A stretch of 64,000 nucleotides of DNA from Thiopseudomonas acetoxidans (lineage in GTDB: Bacteria; Pseudomonadota; Gammaproteobacteria; Pseudomonadales; Pseudomonadaceae): assembly GCF_030362935.1 (NCBI RefSeq), contig NZ_JAUCDY010000011.1, forward strand, positions 26,425 through 90,424. The letters are read 5' to 3'. The translations under genes were made by a program, and so were the position numbers. This document shows, piece by piece, positions 1-7,934 of this stretch; the first letter of the stretch is position 1, and each line of letters begins with the position of its first letter. The notes beneath the pieces are model-generated. The model was given only the letters and a program-made list of their open reading frames with translations, had not been told where the DNA came from and ran no database searches.

Positions 1-178
1 GTGAATAATCATTAAAAACAATACCACCGATACCGTCGGTACCGGCCATCATGCCAACCCCCATAAAAATCACTAAAATGGGGATACCAATACGCGAGGA
101 TACCGTGCTGACCAGAATACTGACAGCGACCAGCAAACCACCGACAAAAAATAAACTATTGGTTGCAGATAGATCCAA
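1..178 (-). CDS. K+/H+ antiporter NhaP2/CvrA family, N-terminal part only
   Basis: This is the first 59 codons of a gene running off the left edge. The predicted peptide has one hydrophobic segment followed by SSRIGIPILVIFMGVGMMAG, which matches the N-terminus of CPA1-type K+/H+ antiporters (CvrA/NhaP2) that move ions across the inner membrane. I chose a TTG start because it gives the family-typical Met-Asp beginning and has an AAGGTG Shine-Dalgarno five bases upstream. A GTG three codons earlier overlaps that ribosome-binding site. The gene is divergent from the thioesterase gene at 358. Only the first membrane segments are visible, so the family call rests on a short stretch. Confidence 0.7.
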   Translation of the reverse strand, partial: MDLSATNSLFFVGGLLVAVSILVSTVSSRIGIPILVIFMGVGMMAGTDGIGGIVFNDYS

Positions 179-357
179 AAAACTCACCTTAAAATAGCTG
201 GTTAATAAAAAAGAATAAATAATTCTACCTTGATAGTGAAAATCTTTTTAGTTTTCTTACGCTTATTTTCAGCCAAGCCGCGAATTCAGCAAAAGTACCG
301 ATACAATCGTGTAAAATACGGTCTCTAGATTAAAGCCTTATTATCAGAACAACGAAC

Positions 358-813
358 ATGTCAGATTTTCGCCAACACCTCAGTCAAGTTTTCGCCCAAG
401 ACATTCCCCTTAGCCAAGCGATGGGAGTTCAGGTATGCAGCTGGCATGAGCAACGCTTAGAGCTAAGCTTTCCGCTCACACCCAACATCAACCACCAAGC
501 CAGTATGTTTGGCGGCAGCATATACTGTGCCGCAGTACTCGCCAGTTGGGGCTGGCTACATTTACGCCTGCGTGAAATAGGTATAAACACCACCCATATA
601 GTGGTGCAATCAGGGCAGATCGATTACCCACGCCCCATCACCCACGAGTCCATTACTGCTCTGTGTGAAGCGCCTGAAGAGCACCTCTGGCAACGTTTTG
701 TCGCCACCTACAACAAACACGGCAAAGCGCGTTTACAGCTCACCAGTCACGTGCTAACTGACACGGGCGAAGATGGCGCGCTACTTACCGCCCAATTCGT
801 GTTACACCAATAA
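358..813 (+). CDS. YiiD_C-type hotdog thioesterase domain protein
   Basis: This is a 151-residue cytoplasmic protein with no signal peptide. The segment around residues 40-60 (NINHQASMFGGSIYCAAVLA) is the central helix and glycine turn of a hotdog fold. It resembles the C-terminal domain of YiiD and free-standing 'thioesterase domain' proteins that accompany fatty-acid or CoA metabolism. Its substrate cannot be read from sequence. It lies 5 bp before a flavoprotein gene and is probably cotranscribed with it. No strong Shine-Dalgarno precedes the ATG. The family is likely; catalytic activity is inferred. Confidence 0.65.
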   Translation: MSDFRQHLSQVFAQDIPLSQAMGVQVCSWHEQRLELSFPLTPNINHQASMFGGSIYCAAVLASWGWLHLRLREIGINTTHIVVQSGQIDYPRPITHESITALCEAPEEHLWQRFVATYNKHGKARLQLTSHVLTDTGEDGALLTAQFVLHQ

Positions 814-818
814 CCTCT

Positions 819-2009
819 ATGCAAACCTATGACGTAATTATTATCGGCGCGGGTGCGGCAGGGCTAATGTGCGCGCAAACCGCTGCCCAGCGCGGACGCA
901 GAGTGCTGGTGTTGGATCACGCCAATAAAGCCGGTAAAAAAATTTTGATGTCCGGTGGTGGGCGCTGCAATTTCACTAATATGTACTGCAGTCCTGAGGA
1001 TTTTATCAGTCGCAATACGCATTTTGTAAAATCAGCACTGGCGCGCTACACGCCATGGCACTTTATGGAACTTATTCATAAGCACGCTGTGGCTTACGAA
1101 GAAAAGCAGGCAGGACAGTTATTCTGCAGCAATAGCGCCAAAGATGTGCTGGCTATGTTGCTTGCCGAGTGCGAGCAAGCAGGCGTCACCCTTCAGCTAA
1201 AAACACGTATCGACAGCGTGCAGTATCAAGACAGCGACGGCTTCAAGTTAAAAACAAACGCTCATACCTATCAGTGCCAGTCTTTAGTGATTGCTACAGG
1301 AGGGTTGTCGATCCCGACCATGGGCGCAACCGGTTTTGGCTATCAAGTGGCGCAACAGTTTGGCCACAGCCTAGTGCCCACCCGTGCAGGATTAGTACCC
1401 TTTACCATTACCGATGAGAAACTCAAACAGCTCTGCACTGCGCTGGCCGGCAGCTCGATTAACAACTGCAGACTGACTTGCAACGGGCATGAGTTTGTGG
1501 AGGATCTGCTTTTTACCCATCGCGGCTTAAGCGGACCGGTGGTGTTGCAGGCGTCCTTGTACTGGCAAACAGGTCAACCTATTAGCCTTGACCTGTTAAA
1601 CCGGCCCGATGCAGCGCAGTGGCTGTTAGAGCAGCAGCAACAACGCCCTAATATCGAACTTAAAACACTATTAGGTGAGCGCTTCACCAAAAAAATTGCG
1701 CAGCTTTTGACTGAGTTTTTCAACTTCAATAATCAATCTCTAAGAAATTACTCAGCCAGCCAACTAGAACACATCGCCCAGCAACTAAGCCATTGGTCAC
1801 TGACACCAGCGGGCACTGAGGGCTACCGCACCGCAGAGGTCACACTGGGCGGAATCAATACCAATGAGGTGTCCTCCAAAACCATGGCTTCTAAATATCA
1901 AACTGACCTGTACTTTATCGGTGAAGTACTGGACGTTACCGGACACTTGGGCGGCTTTAATTTTCAATGGGCCTGGGCCAGCGGACATGCTGCTGGTTCT
2001 TGCGTCTAA
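819..2009 (+). CDS. FAD-dependent oxidoreductase, HI0933/YhiN family
   Basis: This 396-residue flavoprotein has an N-terminal dinucleotide-binding motif (VIIIGAGAAGLMCAQ, about residues 6-20) and the family signature GGGRCNFTN near residue 47. A second FAD contact, EVLDVTGHLGGFNFQWAWASG, lies at the C-terminus. These mark the HI0933/YhiN group, soluble FAD proteins of unknown substrate found across bacteria. The length is normal for the family. It follows the thioesterase gene with a 5-bp gap, so the two probably form an operon. No reaction can be assigned. Confidence 0.85.
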   Translation: MQTYDVIIIGAGAAGLMCAQTAAQRGRRVLVLDHANKAGKKILMSGGGRCNFTNMYCSPEDFISRNTHFVKSALARYTPWHFMELIHKHAVAYEEKQAGQLFCSNSAKDVLAMLLAECEQAGVTLQLKTRIDSVQYQDSDGFKLKTNAHTYQCQSLVIATGGLSIPTMGATGFGYQVAQQFGHSLVPTRAGLVPFTITDEKLKQLCTALAGSSINNCRLTCNGHEFVEDLLFTHRGLSGPVVLQASLYWQTGQPISLDLLNRPDAAQWLLEQQQQRPNIELKTLLGERFTKKIAQLLTEFFNFNNQSLRNYSASQLEHIAQQLSHWSLTPAGTEGYRTAEVTLGGINTNEVSSKTMASKYQTDLYFIGEVLDVTGHLGGFNFQWAWASGHAAGSCV

Positions 2010-2116
2010 CAAAACCACAGCTGTTAGAAGTACACAGATACAATCTAACGGTTAAGTTTTGTTTAACTCTAAGGCATACTGTGCACCCTTTAAATTTCAA
2101 CAACTGAGAGACTAGT

Positions 2117-2959
2117 ATGCAACGTTTTCTAACCTTAGCCTTGGCATTGTTCATCGGCTTAAGTTTTAGTTTTGATGCTGAAGCACGTCGCTTCGGTGGT
2201 GGCAAATCTTGGGGCGCACCGGCTAAACACCGCCCTGCCCAACAAAGACAACAGCAACAACAGCAACAACAGCAGCCCAAGCAGCAGCCCGGTCAAAAAG
2301 GCCCTGCCGCTGCGGGCAAAATGGGCTGGATGGGGCCGCTAGCAGGTTTAGCCGCTGGCGGTTTGCTGGCCTCCATGTTCTTTGGCGACGGTTTTGAAGG
2401 CATACAAATGTTCGATATGCTAATTCTTGCCGCTATTGCGTTCTTCTTATTTAGATTTATTGCCTCCAGACGCCAGCCCAGCATGCAAACTGCTGGCGCA
2501 GGTCCGCAACCCATGCAGCGTGAAATGCCCAACAATCTGTTTGGCAGCAGCAACGCCCAGCCTCAACAGCAACCCGTTATGCAAGCGCCCAGCTGGTTTA
2601 ATCAGCAGCGTTTTGTTGAGCAGGCTCGTGAGCATTTTATGCAGCTACAGCAATTATGGGATGCCAACGACTTTAGCCAAATCGCTGCATATCTAACCCC
2701 TGAAATGCGCACATTCTTGGAAAAAGAGCGCGCCAGCCTCGGTGATGGCTTTCAGTCCACCTATATTGAACAGCTCGAGGTTCAGCTAGACGGCATTGAA
2801 GAGCTGGAAGACTATACTGTAGCCACGCTTTCCTTCACTGGTGTGGCCAAAACTTCACGCTTTGATCAGGGTGAGCCTTTCCACGAAAGCTGGCGTATGG
2901 AACGCGCGCACGGTGACAACGAATCCTGGTTGATTGCCGGCATTCAGCAAAACAATTAA
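2117..2959 (+). CDS. Tim44-like domain membrane protein with Gln-rich linker
   Basis: This is a 280-residue protein. Residues 1-22 form a signal peptide or membrane anchor ending AEA/RR. A Gly/Gln/Pro-rich stretch (about 26-68) includes a run of glutamines encoded by CAA/CAG repeats, followed by two hydrophobic segments (about 71-92 and 96-114). The C-terminal 120 residues (QQRFVEQAREHFMQLQQLWD onward) have the NTF2-like Tim44 fold. Proteobacterial Tim44-like proteins are poorly characterised. The glutamine codon run is a slippage-prone spot. The SMI1-like gene begins 12 bp downstream and may be cotranscribed. Confidence 0.8.
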   Translation: MQRFLTLALALFIGLSFSFDAEARRFGGGKSWGAPAKHRPAQQRQQQQQQQQQPKQQPGQKGPAAAGKMGWMGPLAGLAAGGLLASMFFGDGFEGIQMFDMLILAAIAFFLFRFIASRRQPSMQTAGAGPQPMQREMPNNLFGSSNAQPQQQPVMQAPSWFNQQRFVEQAREHFMQLQQLWDANDFSQIAAYLTPEMRTFLEKERASLGDGFQSTYIEQLEVQLDGIEELEDYTVATLSFTGVAKTSRFDQGEPFHESWRMERAHGDNESWLIAGIQQNN

Positions 2960-2971
2960 GGCGCATCCACT

Positions 2972-3388
2972 ATGGAAGAGGTACTCGATCTGCTACGCGA
3001 ACACTGTGAAGATACCCCATACCCTATGGAGCTACCCACAGATGACGACTTGCTCGACATACAAGAACAGCTACTCATTCATATTCCCTATGAGTTACGC
3101 GAATTCTTACTTAACGCTAGCGATATAGTACTTGGCAGCCTTGAGCCAGTTACCGCCAGTGACCCTGGTGCGCATACCTATTTGCCAGAAGTCGCTTCAC
3201 TGGCTTGGGAGCAAGGCTTACCGCGCTACCTTGTTCCCTTATGCCAACATGCTGACGGCTATTACGCTGTGCAGCCTGATGGTGAAGTCGTTAATTGGGA
3301 CTCTAACGGGCAAGACTTTTCCGATGAGTCCTGGGAAACCGTCTGGGATTGGGCGCACGACTGCTGGCTAGCAACCGTGCAAAGCTAA
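2972..3388 (+). CDS. SMI1/KNR4 family protein
   Basis: This is a 138-residue acidic protein. The pattern IPYELREFLLNASDIVLGSLEP, a middle PLCQHADGYYAVQPDGEVVNWD and a late SWETVWDWAHDCW fit the SMI1/KNR4 (SUKH) fold. SUKH proteins often act as immunity proteins to nuclease or deaminase toxins, but no polymorphic toxin gene is visible nearby, and stand-alone SMI1 proteins are common in Pseudomonas. It follows the Tim44-like gene by 12 bp. An immunity role here would be speculation. Confidence 0.75.
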   Translation: MEEVLDLLREHCEDTPYPMELPTDDDLLDIQEQLLIHIPYELREFLLNASDIVLGSLEPVTASDPGAHTYLPEVASLAWEQGLPRYLVPLCQHADGYYAVQPDGEVVNWDSNGQDFSDESWETVWDWAHDCWLATVQS

Positions 3389-3438
3389 ACTTTAGCTGTA
3401 AGCTGTATTGCACGCACCACTTAAATAATGAGAAACGC

Positions 3439-3921
3439 ATGAAACCTGGTTCTCCTAGTCTATCCATGACCGTGTTGATGACCCCTGACATGGCCAATTT
3501 TTCCGGCAATGTGCATGGCGGCACAGTGCTTAAGTATCTTGACGAAGTGGCCTATGCCTGCGCCAGTCGTTACGCCGGTATCTATGTCGTAACCCTGTCT
3601 GTTGACCAAGTGACTTTCCGCCAACCTATCCATGTAGGCGAGTTAGTCACCTTTTTAGCCTCCGTCAATTACACTGGCCGCACATCCATGGAAGTGGGCA
3701 TCAAGGTAATTACCGAAAATATCCGCACTCAAGTAGTACGTCATACCAATAGTTGTTTTTTTACTATGGTGGCCGTGGATGAGCAGGGAAAACCCACTGA
3801 TGTGCCTGTGTTTACAGCCAAAACAGCAGAAGAGATACGTCGCTACAATAACGCCGTTGAGCGCCGTGCTATCCGTGCGGAGTTAGCCGAACGTTACGAG
3901 GCATTAAAATCCAGCCCTTAA
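3439..3921 (+). CDS. Acyl-CoA thioesterase, YciA-like hotdog family
   Basis: This 160-residue single-hotdog enzyme would hydrolyse acyl-CoA to free acid and CoA in the cytoplasm. The catalytic region is NVHGGTVLKYLDEVAYACAS (about residues 17-36), with the conserved HGG turn and an acidic residue on the central helix. It is followed by VTLSVDQVTFRQPIHVGELV, typical of YciA/acyl-CoA hydrolases. The reading frame stays open upstream to 3349, but that extension overlaps the preceding gene. The ATG at 3439 gives the normal family N-terminus. A hairpin terminator follows 7 bp after the stop. Confidence 0.85.
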   Translation: MKPGSPSLSMTVLMTPDMANFSGNVHGGTVLKYLDEVAYACASRYAGIYVVTLSVDQVTFRQPIHVGELVTFLASVNYTGRTSMEVGIKVITENIRTQVVRHTNSCFFTMVAVDEQGKPTDVPVFTAKTAEEIRRYNNAVERRAIRAELAERYEALKSSP

Positions 3922-3928
3922 ACACAAC

Positions 3929-3962
3929 AAAGCCAGTCCGCTTTTATCAATGGACTGGCTTT
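3929..3962 (+). terminator. Intrinsic terminator-like hairpin after the acyl-CoA thioesterase gene
   Basis: A perfect 11-bp stem (AAAGCCAGTCC / GGACTGGCTTT) surrounds a 12-nt loop directly after the thioesterase stop codon. The T-run on the plus strand is short, so it may act in both directions between this gene and the minus-strand gene at 4017. Confidence 0.7.
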
Positions 3963-4011
3963 AGTCTTACCGATAGTTATAAACGTTTAGTCTTACCGAT
4001 AGTTATAAACG
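3960..4011. repeat. Exact 26-bp tandem duplication
   Basis: Positions 3960-3985 and 3986-4011 are identical 26-mers (beginning TTTAGTCTTACCGATAG). They lie between the terminator hairpin and the stop codon of the SutA-like gene. The perfect identity suggests a recent slippage duplication. Confidence 0.9.
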
Positions 4012-4016
4012 CTAAT

Positions 4017-4298
4017 TTAGTCGGAACTTACTTCTTGTATTTTCCCACCGCGCGCTAAAAAAGCTTCCATAGCCTGCGCCAGCGCATCACGCTCTTTTTT
4101 CTTAGCTTCTAAAGAGGGTAAGTCTTCATACACTGGGGCTTTGCTTTTAACAGGCGGCGCGTCATACCCCTCATCATCACTTTCTACCACCTCATCTGCG
4201 ATAGCTGCATCGTCCTCTACTTCCGCAACTTCATCCAACGAAATATCGTCAGTTTCTTCAGTGTCTAAGTCTTCGTCTTCTATATCATCTTCGAACAT
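4017..4298 (-). CDS. sutA: SutA-like RNA-polymerase-associated regulator, short C-terminus
   Basis: This is a 93-residue, very acidic protein. Residues 1-45 are mostly Asp/Glu. The conserved block EDLPSLEAKKKERDALAQAMEAFLARGGKIQEV (quoted in part: LPSLEAKKKERDALAQAMEA) closely resembles the central helix region of Pseudomonas SutA, which binds RNA polymerase and supports transcription in slow growth. In Pseudomonas, sutA lies next to amtB-glnK, and here glnK is the next gene, which supports the call. The protein ends just after the conserved block, so the basic C-terminal tail of SutA as I recall it is missing. It has no signal peptide. The identification is from remembered sequence and should be confirmed by alignment. 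Confidence 0.7.
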   Translation of the reverse strand: MFEDDIEDEDLDTEETDDISLDEVAEVEDDAAIADEVVESDDEGYDAPPVKSKAPVYEDLPSLEAKKKERDALAQAMEAFLARGGKIQEVSSD

Positions 4299-4432
4299 TC
4301 CACCAACCTCAAATCAGCAAACAGTCAAAAAGTAACATGCTTATTTGGCGCGCATTTTAGTGCGCAATTTTCAAATTTGCTACGATAAAAAATATCTTTT
4401 TTTGTGGCTATGCTTTGCTGATTTGAACACTG

Positions 4433-4470
4433 AAAAAAACAAGGCACAAGCGGTTAAGCATTGTGCCTTG
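4433..4470 (-). terminator. Intrinsic terminator of glnK
   Basis: Read on the minus strand, a 10-bp stem (CAAGGCACAA / TTGTGCCTTG) with an 11-nt loop is followed by seven T residues. It lies about 66 bp after the glnK stop codon, in the place where amtB would normally begin. Confidence 0.85.
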
Positions 4471-4536
4471 GTTGTACTTCAGCGACTGTTTGATAAAGCA
4501 GCTAGCGCAGCAACACAGCCCACTGCTTACGCGCCT

Positions 4537-4875
4537 TTAGATAGCGCTAACACCTGTTTCGCCAGTGCGGATTCGTACAATCTGCTCTAGGCTGGTAACG
4601 AAAATTTTGCCATCACCGATTTTTCCGGTATTAGCTGCCTTACTGATAGTCTCAATCACCAAATCTAACTGCGACTGAGCAATAGCCACCTCAATTTTAA
4701 CCTTGGGTAAGAAATCCACTACGTATTCAGCACCACGATAAAGCTCTGTGTGGCCTTTCTGACGACCAAAACCTTTTACTTCGGTAACTGTTATCCCTTG
4801 CACGCCTATTTCAGACAGCGCCTCGCGCACATCATCAAGTTTAAAAGGTTTGATTATTGCAGTGACCAATTTCAT
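4537..4875 (-). CDS. glnK: Nitrogen regulatory protein P-II (GlnK/GlnB)
   Basis: This 112-residue PII signalling protein senses 2-oxoglutarate and ATP/ADP and controls nitrogen metabolism by protein contact. It begins MKLVTAIIKPFKLDDVREAL. The T-loop GRQKGHTELYRGAEYVVDFLPK carries the uridylylated tyrosine, and the C-terminal signature GKIFVTSLEQIVRIRTGETG is complete. In Pseudomonas it is normally followed by the ammonium transporter gene amtB; here a terminator and the SutA-like gene follow instead. I saw no good sigma-54 promoter (TGGCAC-N5-TTGCA) in the 220 bp upstream. GlnB and GlnK cannot be separated from sequence alone; the neighbours favour GlnK. Confidence 0.9.
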   Translation of the reverse strand: MKLVTAIIKPFKLDDVREALSEIGVQGITVTEVKGFGRQKGHTELYRGAEYVVDFLPKVKIEVAIAQSQLDLVIETISKAANTGKIGDGKIFVTSLEQIVRIRTGETGVSAI

Positions 4876-5095
4876 ACTGTTCTCCCATGGACTGATTTGC
4901 CCTAATTAGTGAGTAGAGCTTGAGCAAACCTGAAAATGCTATTCATGGCTTAATAGTCTAAGCCGCGAAACAGATTTTGTAACCCGTTTTAATAAATCTT
5001 TGCGCTATAGTCGCGAATTATGTTTTTTGCTAGCCAGCATTAGTTTTAAAGCGTGCTAAAATTAGCTTAGATATTTTATCAATTAAGGATTATTT

Positions 5096-5359
5096 ATGCT
5101 GCCGCCCAAAGCCTTTCTGGACACCCTAAGCGAACAAGCAACGCGTTTACTCAGTCAAGAAAGTCCTATTGCACCTGCCGAGTTAGAAAAACAACTAAAA
5201 GCCTTGCTGCAAAGTGCTTTTAGCAAACTTGATCTGGTCAGTCGTGAAGAGTTTGAAGGTCAAATGCTGGTACTGGCGCGTACGCGTAAGCGCTTGGAAG
5301 CGCTCGAAAAACAGGTACAGGCTCTTGAGCAACAACTGGAGCAAAATCCAGCCCAGTAG
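5096..5359 (+). CDS. ubiK: UbiK (YqiC) ubiquinone biosynthesis accessory factor
   Basis: This is an 87-residue protein of the BMFP family. The N-terminal helix MLPPKAFLDTLSEQATRLLS is amphipathic and membrane-associating. The C-terminal half (about 50-84: REEFEGQMLVLARTRKRLEA and onward) is a coiled coil. UbiK helps the UbiJ lipid-binding protein in aerobic ubiquinone synthesis. An AAGGATT Shine-Dalgarno precedes the ATG. comM starts 39 bp downstream, an arrangement also found in Pseudomonas. Confidence 0.88.
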   Translation: MLPPKAFLDTLSEQATRLLSQESPIAPAELEKQLKALLQSAFSKLDLVSREEFEGQMLVLARTRKRLEALEKQVQALEQQLEQNPAQ

Positions 5360-5398
5360 CACTAACAAAAGCCACAAGTCATAGCTCAAGGAGGAACT

Positions 5399-6898
5399 AT
5401 GTCCATCGCCATCATCAATAGCCGTGCGCAAATTGGCGTCGAAGCACCACCTGTACATGTAGAAGTCCATCTAAGTAACGGTATGCCCTCCTTCACCTTG
5501 GTGGGCCTGCCTGAAACTGCTGTGCGCGAAAGTAAGGATCGGGTGAGAAGCGCCTTACTAACCAGCGGACTGAGCTTTCCTTATAAAAGAATTACCCTAA
5601 GCCTTGCACCCGCCGACCTACCCAAAGACGGTGCTCGCTTTGATCTGGCCATTGCTTTGGGACTTCTAGCTGCCAGCGGTCAAATTCCTGTCAACACCCT
5701 ACCCGTGCTTGAATGCATTGGCGAGCTGGGTTTATCCGGTGATATTCGCCCAGTGCGTGGTGTGCTTCCGGCTGCTTTAGCCGCACGTCAAGCCCAGCGT
5801 AGTTTAATTGTGCCCCGCGCCAATGCCGAGGAAGCCAGTTTAGTCTCCGGTCTAACCATCTATGCCGTTGATCATATCCTGCAGCTGGTTCATCACTTTA
5901 CCCAACAACAACCCCTTGAACCCTACCGTAGCAACGGTCTAACCGATAGCTGCCCACCCTACCCTGATTTACAAGAAGTTCAGGGGCAAGAAGCCGCTAA
6001 GCGCGCGTTGATTGTGGCAGCGGCTGGCATGCATAATTTATTGCTCAGCGGCCAGCCCGGCACTGGGAAAACCATGCTCGCCAGTCGCTTGCCGGGGTTA
6101 CTGCCTATGCTGACCGAAGCCGAAGCCCTAGAAGTAGCTGCCGTACAGTCTGTGGTCAGTTTACAAAGCTTGACCCATTGGCCGCAACGCCCATTTAGAC
6201 AACCACACCACAGCGCCTCTGGACCTGCGTTGGTTGGCGGTGGCAGTAAACCACAACCCGGAGAAATTACCTTAGCGCATCAAGGTGTGCTTTTTTTAGA
6301 TGAGCTGCCAGAGTTTGATCGCAAGGTGCTTGAAGTACTCCGCGAGCCGCTGGAAGCAGGTCACATTGTGATTGCACGTGCCAATGGACGGCTGAAGTTT
6401 CCCGCACGCTTTCAACTGGTAGCGGCGATGAATCCCTGTCCATGCGGCTATCTAGGCGACCCCGATGGGCGCTGTCGCTGCACGCCAGAGCTAATTGCGC
6501 GCTATCGCCATAAATTATCAGGGCCGCTGCTAGACCGCATTGATCTGCACGTCAGCATGGCGCGTGAACCCACTTCACTTATGCCGCAGCAGAGCAAGTC
6601 AGGTATAACCAGCCAAGAAGCTGCAGCTATAGTCAGTCAGGCTCGGCAAATACAACTTAAGCGTCAAGGCAGCACTAACAGTCAACTCGCGACAAACTCG
6701 CTACACCAGTTTTGTACTTTGGCAGAAGCCGATCGAATTTGGTTAGAGCAGGCTTGCGAGCGGCTTAAGCTGTCCCTGCGCGCCAGCCACAGAGTGCTGA
6801 AAGTGGCACGCACACTGGCTGATTTAGATGCACAAGAGATAATAGGCAAACACCACTTAGCCGAAGCATTGCAGTATCGCTTTCAGAACATCAATTAA
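5399..6898 (+). CDS. comM: YifB/ComM family Mg-chelatase-like AAA+ ATPase
   Basis: This 499-residue protein has an N-terminal ChlI-like domain (1-170), an AAA+ core with Walker A GQPGTGKTM near residue 220 and Walker B VLFLDELPEF near 300, and a C-terminal Mg-chelatase domain. The cysteine-rich CPCGYLGDPDGRCRC (about 343-357) is typical of the family. ComM is a hexameric helicase that promotes branch migration during natural transformation and homologous recombination. An AGGAGG Shine-Dalgarno precedes the ATG. Its 3' end overlaps the convergent gene by 4 bp. Confidence 0.92.
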   Translation: MSIAIINSRAQIGVEAPPVHVEVHLSNGMPSFTLVGLPETAVRESKDRVRSALLTSGLSFPYKRITLSLAPADLPKDGARFDLAIALGLLAASGQIPVNTLPVLECIGELGLSGDIRPVRGVLPAALAARQAQRSLIVPRANAEEASLVSGLTIYAVDHILQLVHHFTQQQPLEPYRSNGLTDSCPPYPDLQEVQGQEAAKRALIVAAAGMHNLLLSGQPGTGKTMLASRLPGLLPMLTEAEALEVAAVQSVVSLQSLTHWPQRPFRQPHHSASGPALVGGGSKPQPGEITLAHQGVLFLDELPEFDRKVLEVLREPLEAGHIVIARANGRLKFPARFQLVAAMNPCPCGYLGDPDGRCRCTPELIARYRHKLSGPLLDRIDLHVSMAREPTSLMPQQSKSGITSQEAAAIVSQARQIQLKRQGSTNSQLATNSLHQFCTLAEADRIWLEQACERLKLSLRASHRVLKVARTLADLDAQEIIGKHHLAEALQYRFQNIN

Positions 6899-7290
6899 TT
6901 ATTTGTTTTTAGTTGAGTCTTTGTTTTTTTAGGCATGACATACTTAAACAAGCCCTGAAACCACAGCACCTTGGCCGTATCACCGGTAATTTTTATATCT
7001 TTATTTTGGATGCCCTGCATAAAAGCAAGCTGCTTGTTTTTTGCCGTCATCACCGAGTAACCGAAGCTGGCATCACGAAAACTCATAACAAAAATAGGCG
7101 ATGCCGTAGTTCCTGAATGACTGCTTATACGCTCATTTTGCACATGAAAGCTACGGGCTACCTTGCCATCCATTGTCTGCAAACTAAAGCTTAGCTCTTT
7201 GTCGGCCAGCTGTTGCTGTAATTGCGGATTAACCTTACTTGCCTTGCTCAGCATGCGTGCAATCATCCACAGTAGAAAACGAAATTTCAT
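6895..7290 (-). CDS. SCP2-like lipid-binding-domain protein (uncharacterised)
   Basis: This is a 131-residue protein beginning MKFRFLLWMIARMLSKASKV, with a short hydrophobic N-terminal helix but no clear cleavage site. The rest (FSLQTMDGKVARSFHVQNERISSHSG, then FGYSVMTAKNKQLAFMQGIQ, then IKITGDTAKVLWFQGLFKYV) has the alternating pattern of SCP-2 sterol-carrier-like domains. Similar small proteins occur in Pseudomonas, some misannotated as helicases. The ligand is unknown. It overlaps comM tail-to-tail by 4 bp. Confidence 0.55.
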   Translation of the reverse strand: MKFRFLLWMIARMLSKASKVNPQLQQQLADKELSFSLQTMDGKVARSFHVQNERISSHSGTTASPIFVMSFRDASFGYSVMTAKNKQLAFMQGIQNKDIKITGDTAKVLWFQGLFKYVMPKKTKTQLKTNN

Positions 7291-7335
7291 TTTTATCCCC
7301 CCCCAGGATTTTTCTTAATTTATTTATTATTATGC

Positions 7336-7373
7336 GTAAAAAACGCACAACCAGCTCTCACCAATTGTGCGTT
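7336..7373 (-). terminator. Intrinsic terminator of the HU gene
   Basis: On the minus strand a 9-bp stem (AACGCACAA / TTGTGCGTT) with a 14-nt loop is followed by a run of six T, about 40 bp after the HU stop codon. Confidence 0.8.
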
Positions 7374-7413
7374 AATTCTGAGTATATCGAAGCAAATACA
7401 CTCAATAATTCTG

Positions 7414-7689
7414 CTACGAGTTTACTGCATCCTTCAACTGCTTACCTGCTTTAAATGCTACGGTGTTACTCGCACTTATTTGCATCTCAGCGCCTGTTTG
7501 CGGGTTTTTACCAGTACGTGCACCGCGATGGCGCTGGGAAAAACTGCCAAAACCAACCAAACTTACTGTGTCATTTTTCTCCATAGCCACAGTAATTTCA
7601 TCAAGAATTGCATTTAATACTCTGCCAGCCTGTTGTTTAGTCAAGCCCGCTTTATCAGCTATAGCTGAAACCAACTCCGGTTTACGCAT
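7414..7689 (-). CDS. HU family nucleoid protein
   Basis: This is a 91-residue HU/IHF-family histone-like protein. It starts MRKPELVSAIADKAGLTKQQ and has the core GFGSFSQRHRGARTGKNPQTG and C-terminal AFKAGKQLKDAV, all standard. It would bind and bend DNA as a dimer. The sequence fits the second HU paralogue found near ubiC in Pseudomonas rather than HupB. The rubredoxin genes that often lie between it and ubiC are absent here. It is a single gene with its own terminator. Confidence 0.92.
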   Translation of the reverse strand: MRKPELVSAIADKAGLTKQQAGRVLNAILDEITVAMEKNDTVSLVGFGSFSQRHRGARTGKNPQTGAEMQISASNTVAFKAGKQLKDAVNS

Positions 7690-7934
7690 GTTAAGCCTCT
7701 TAATTTGCCCTATTGTACCTATTGTATAAACAGCAAATGCTTTGTCCTATTCAACTCACCCAACAAAGCCTTTGCCGTAGGGGGCTAAGAATGACATGAG
7801 CCGTCAACAGAGGCTAGAGCCTTTCTTTGCTTTGAATCAAGAATCTTGTACATAAACCAAGTGGCCTGCCATCGGCAATTTTGACAGCCATGCAGAACTA
7901 AAAAACCATTGACCAACGTGTTAAGATTGGCGCT

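Noticed and set aside
3349..3438. Upstream extension of the acyl-CoA thioesterase
   Set aside because: It overlaps the SMI1-like gene and adds residues not seen in the family; the ATG at 3439 gives the normal N-terminus.
4345..4590. 81-residue open frame on the plus strand
   Set aside because: It runs through the glnK terminator hairpin into the antisense strand of glnK and has no homology I recognise.
4876..5095. Sigma-54 promoter for glnK
   Set aside because: No TGGCAC-N5-TTGCA pattern was found on the minus strand; only weak partial matches are present.
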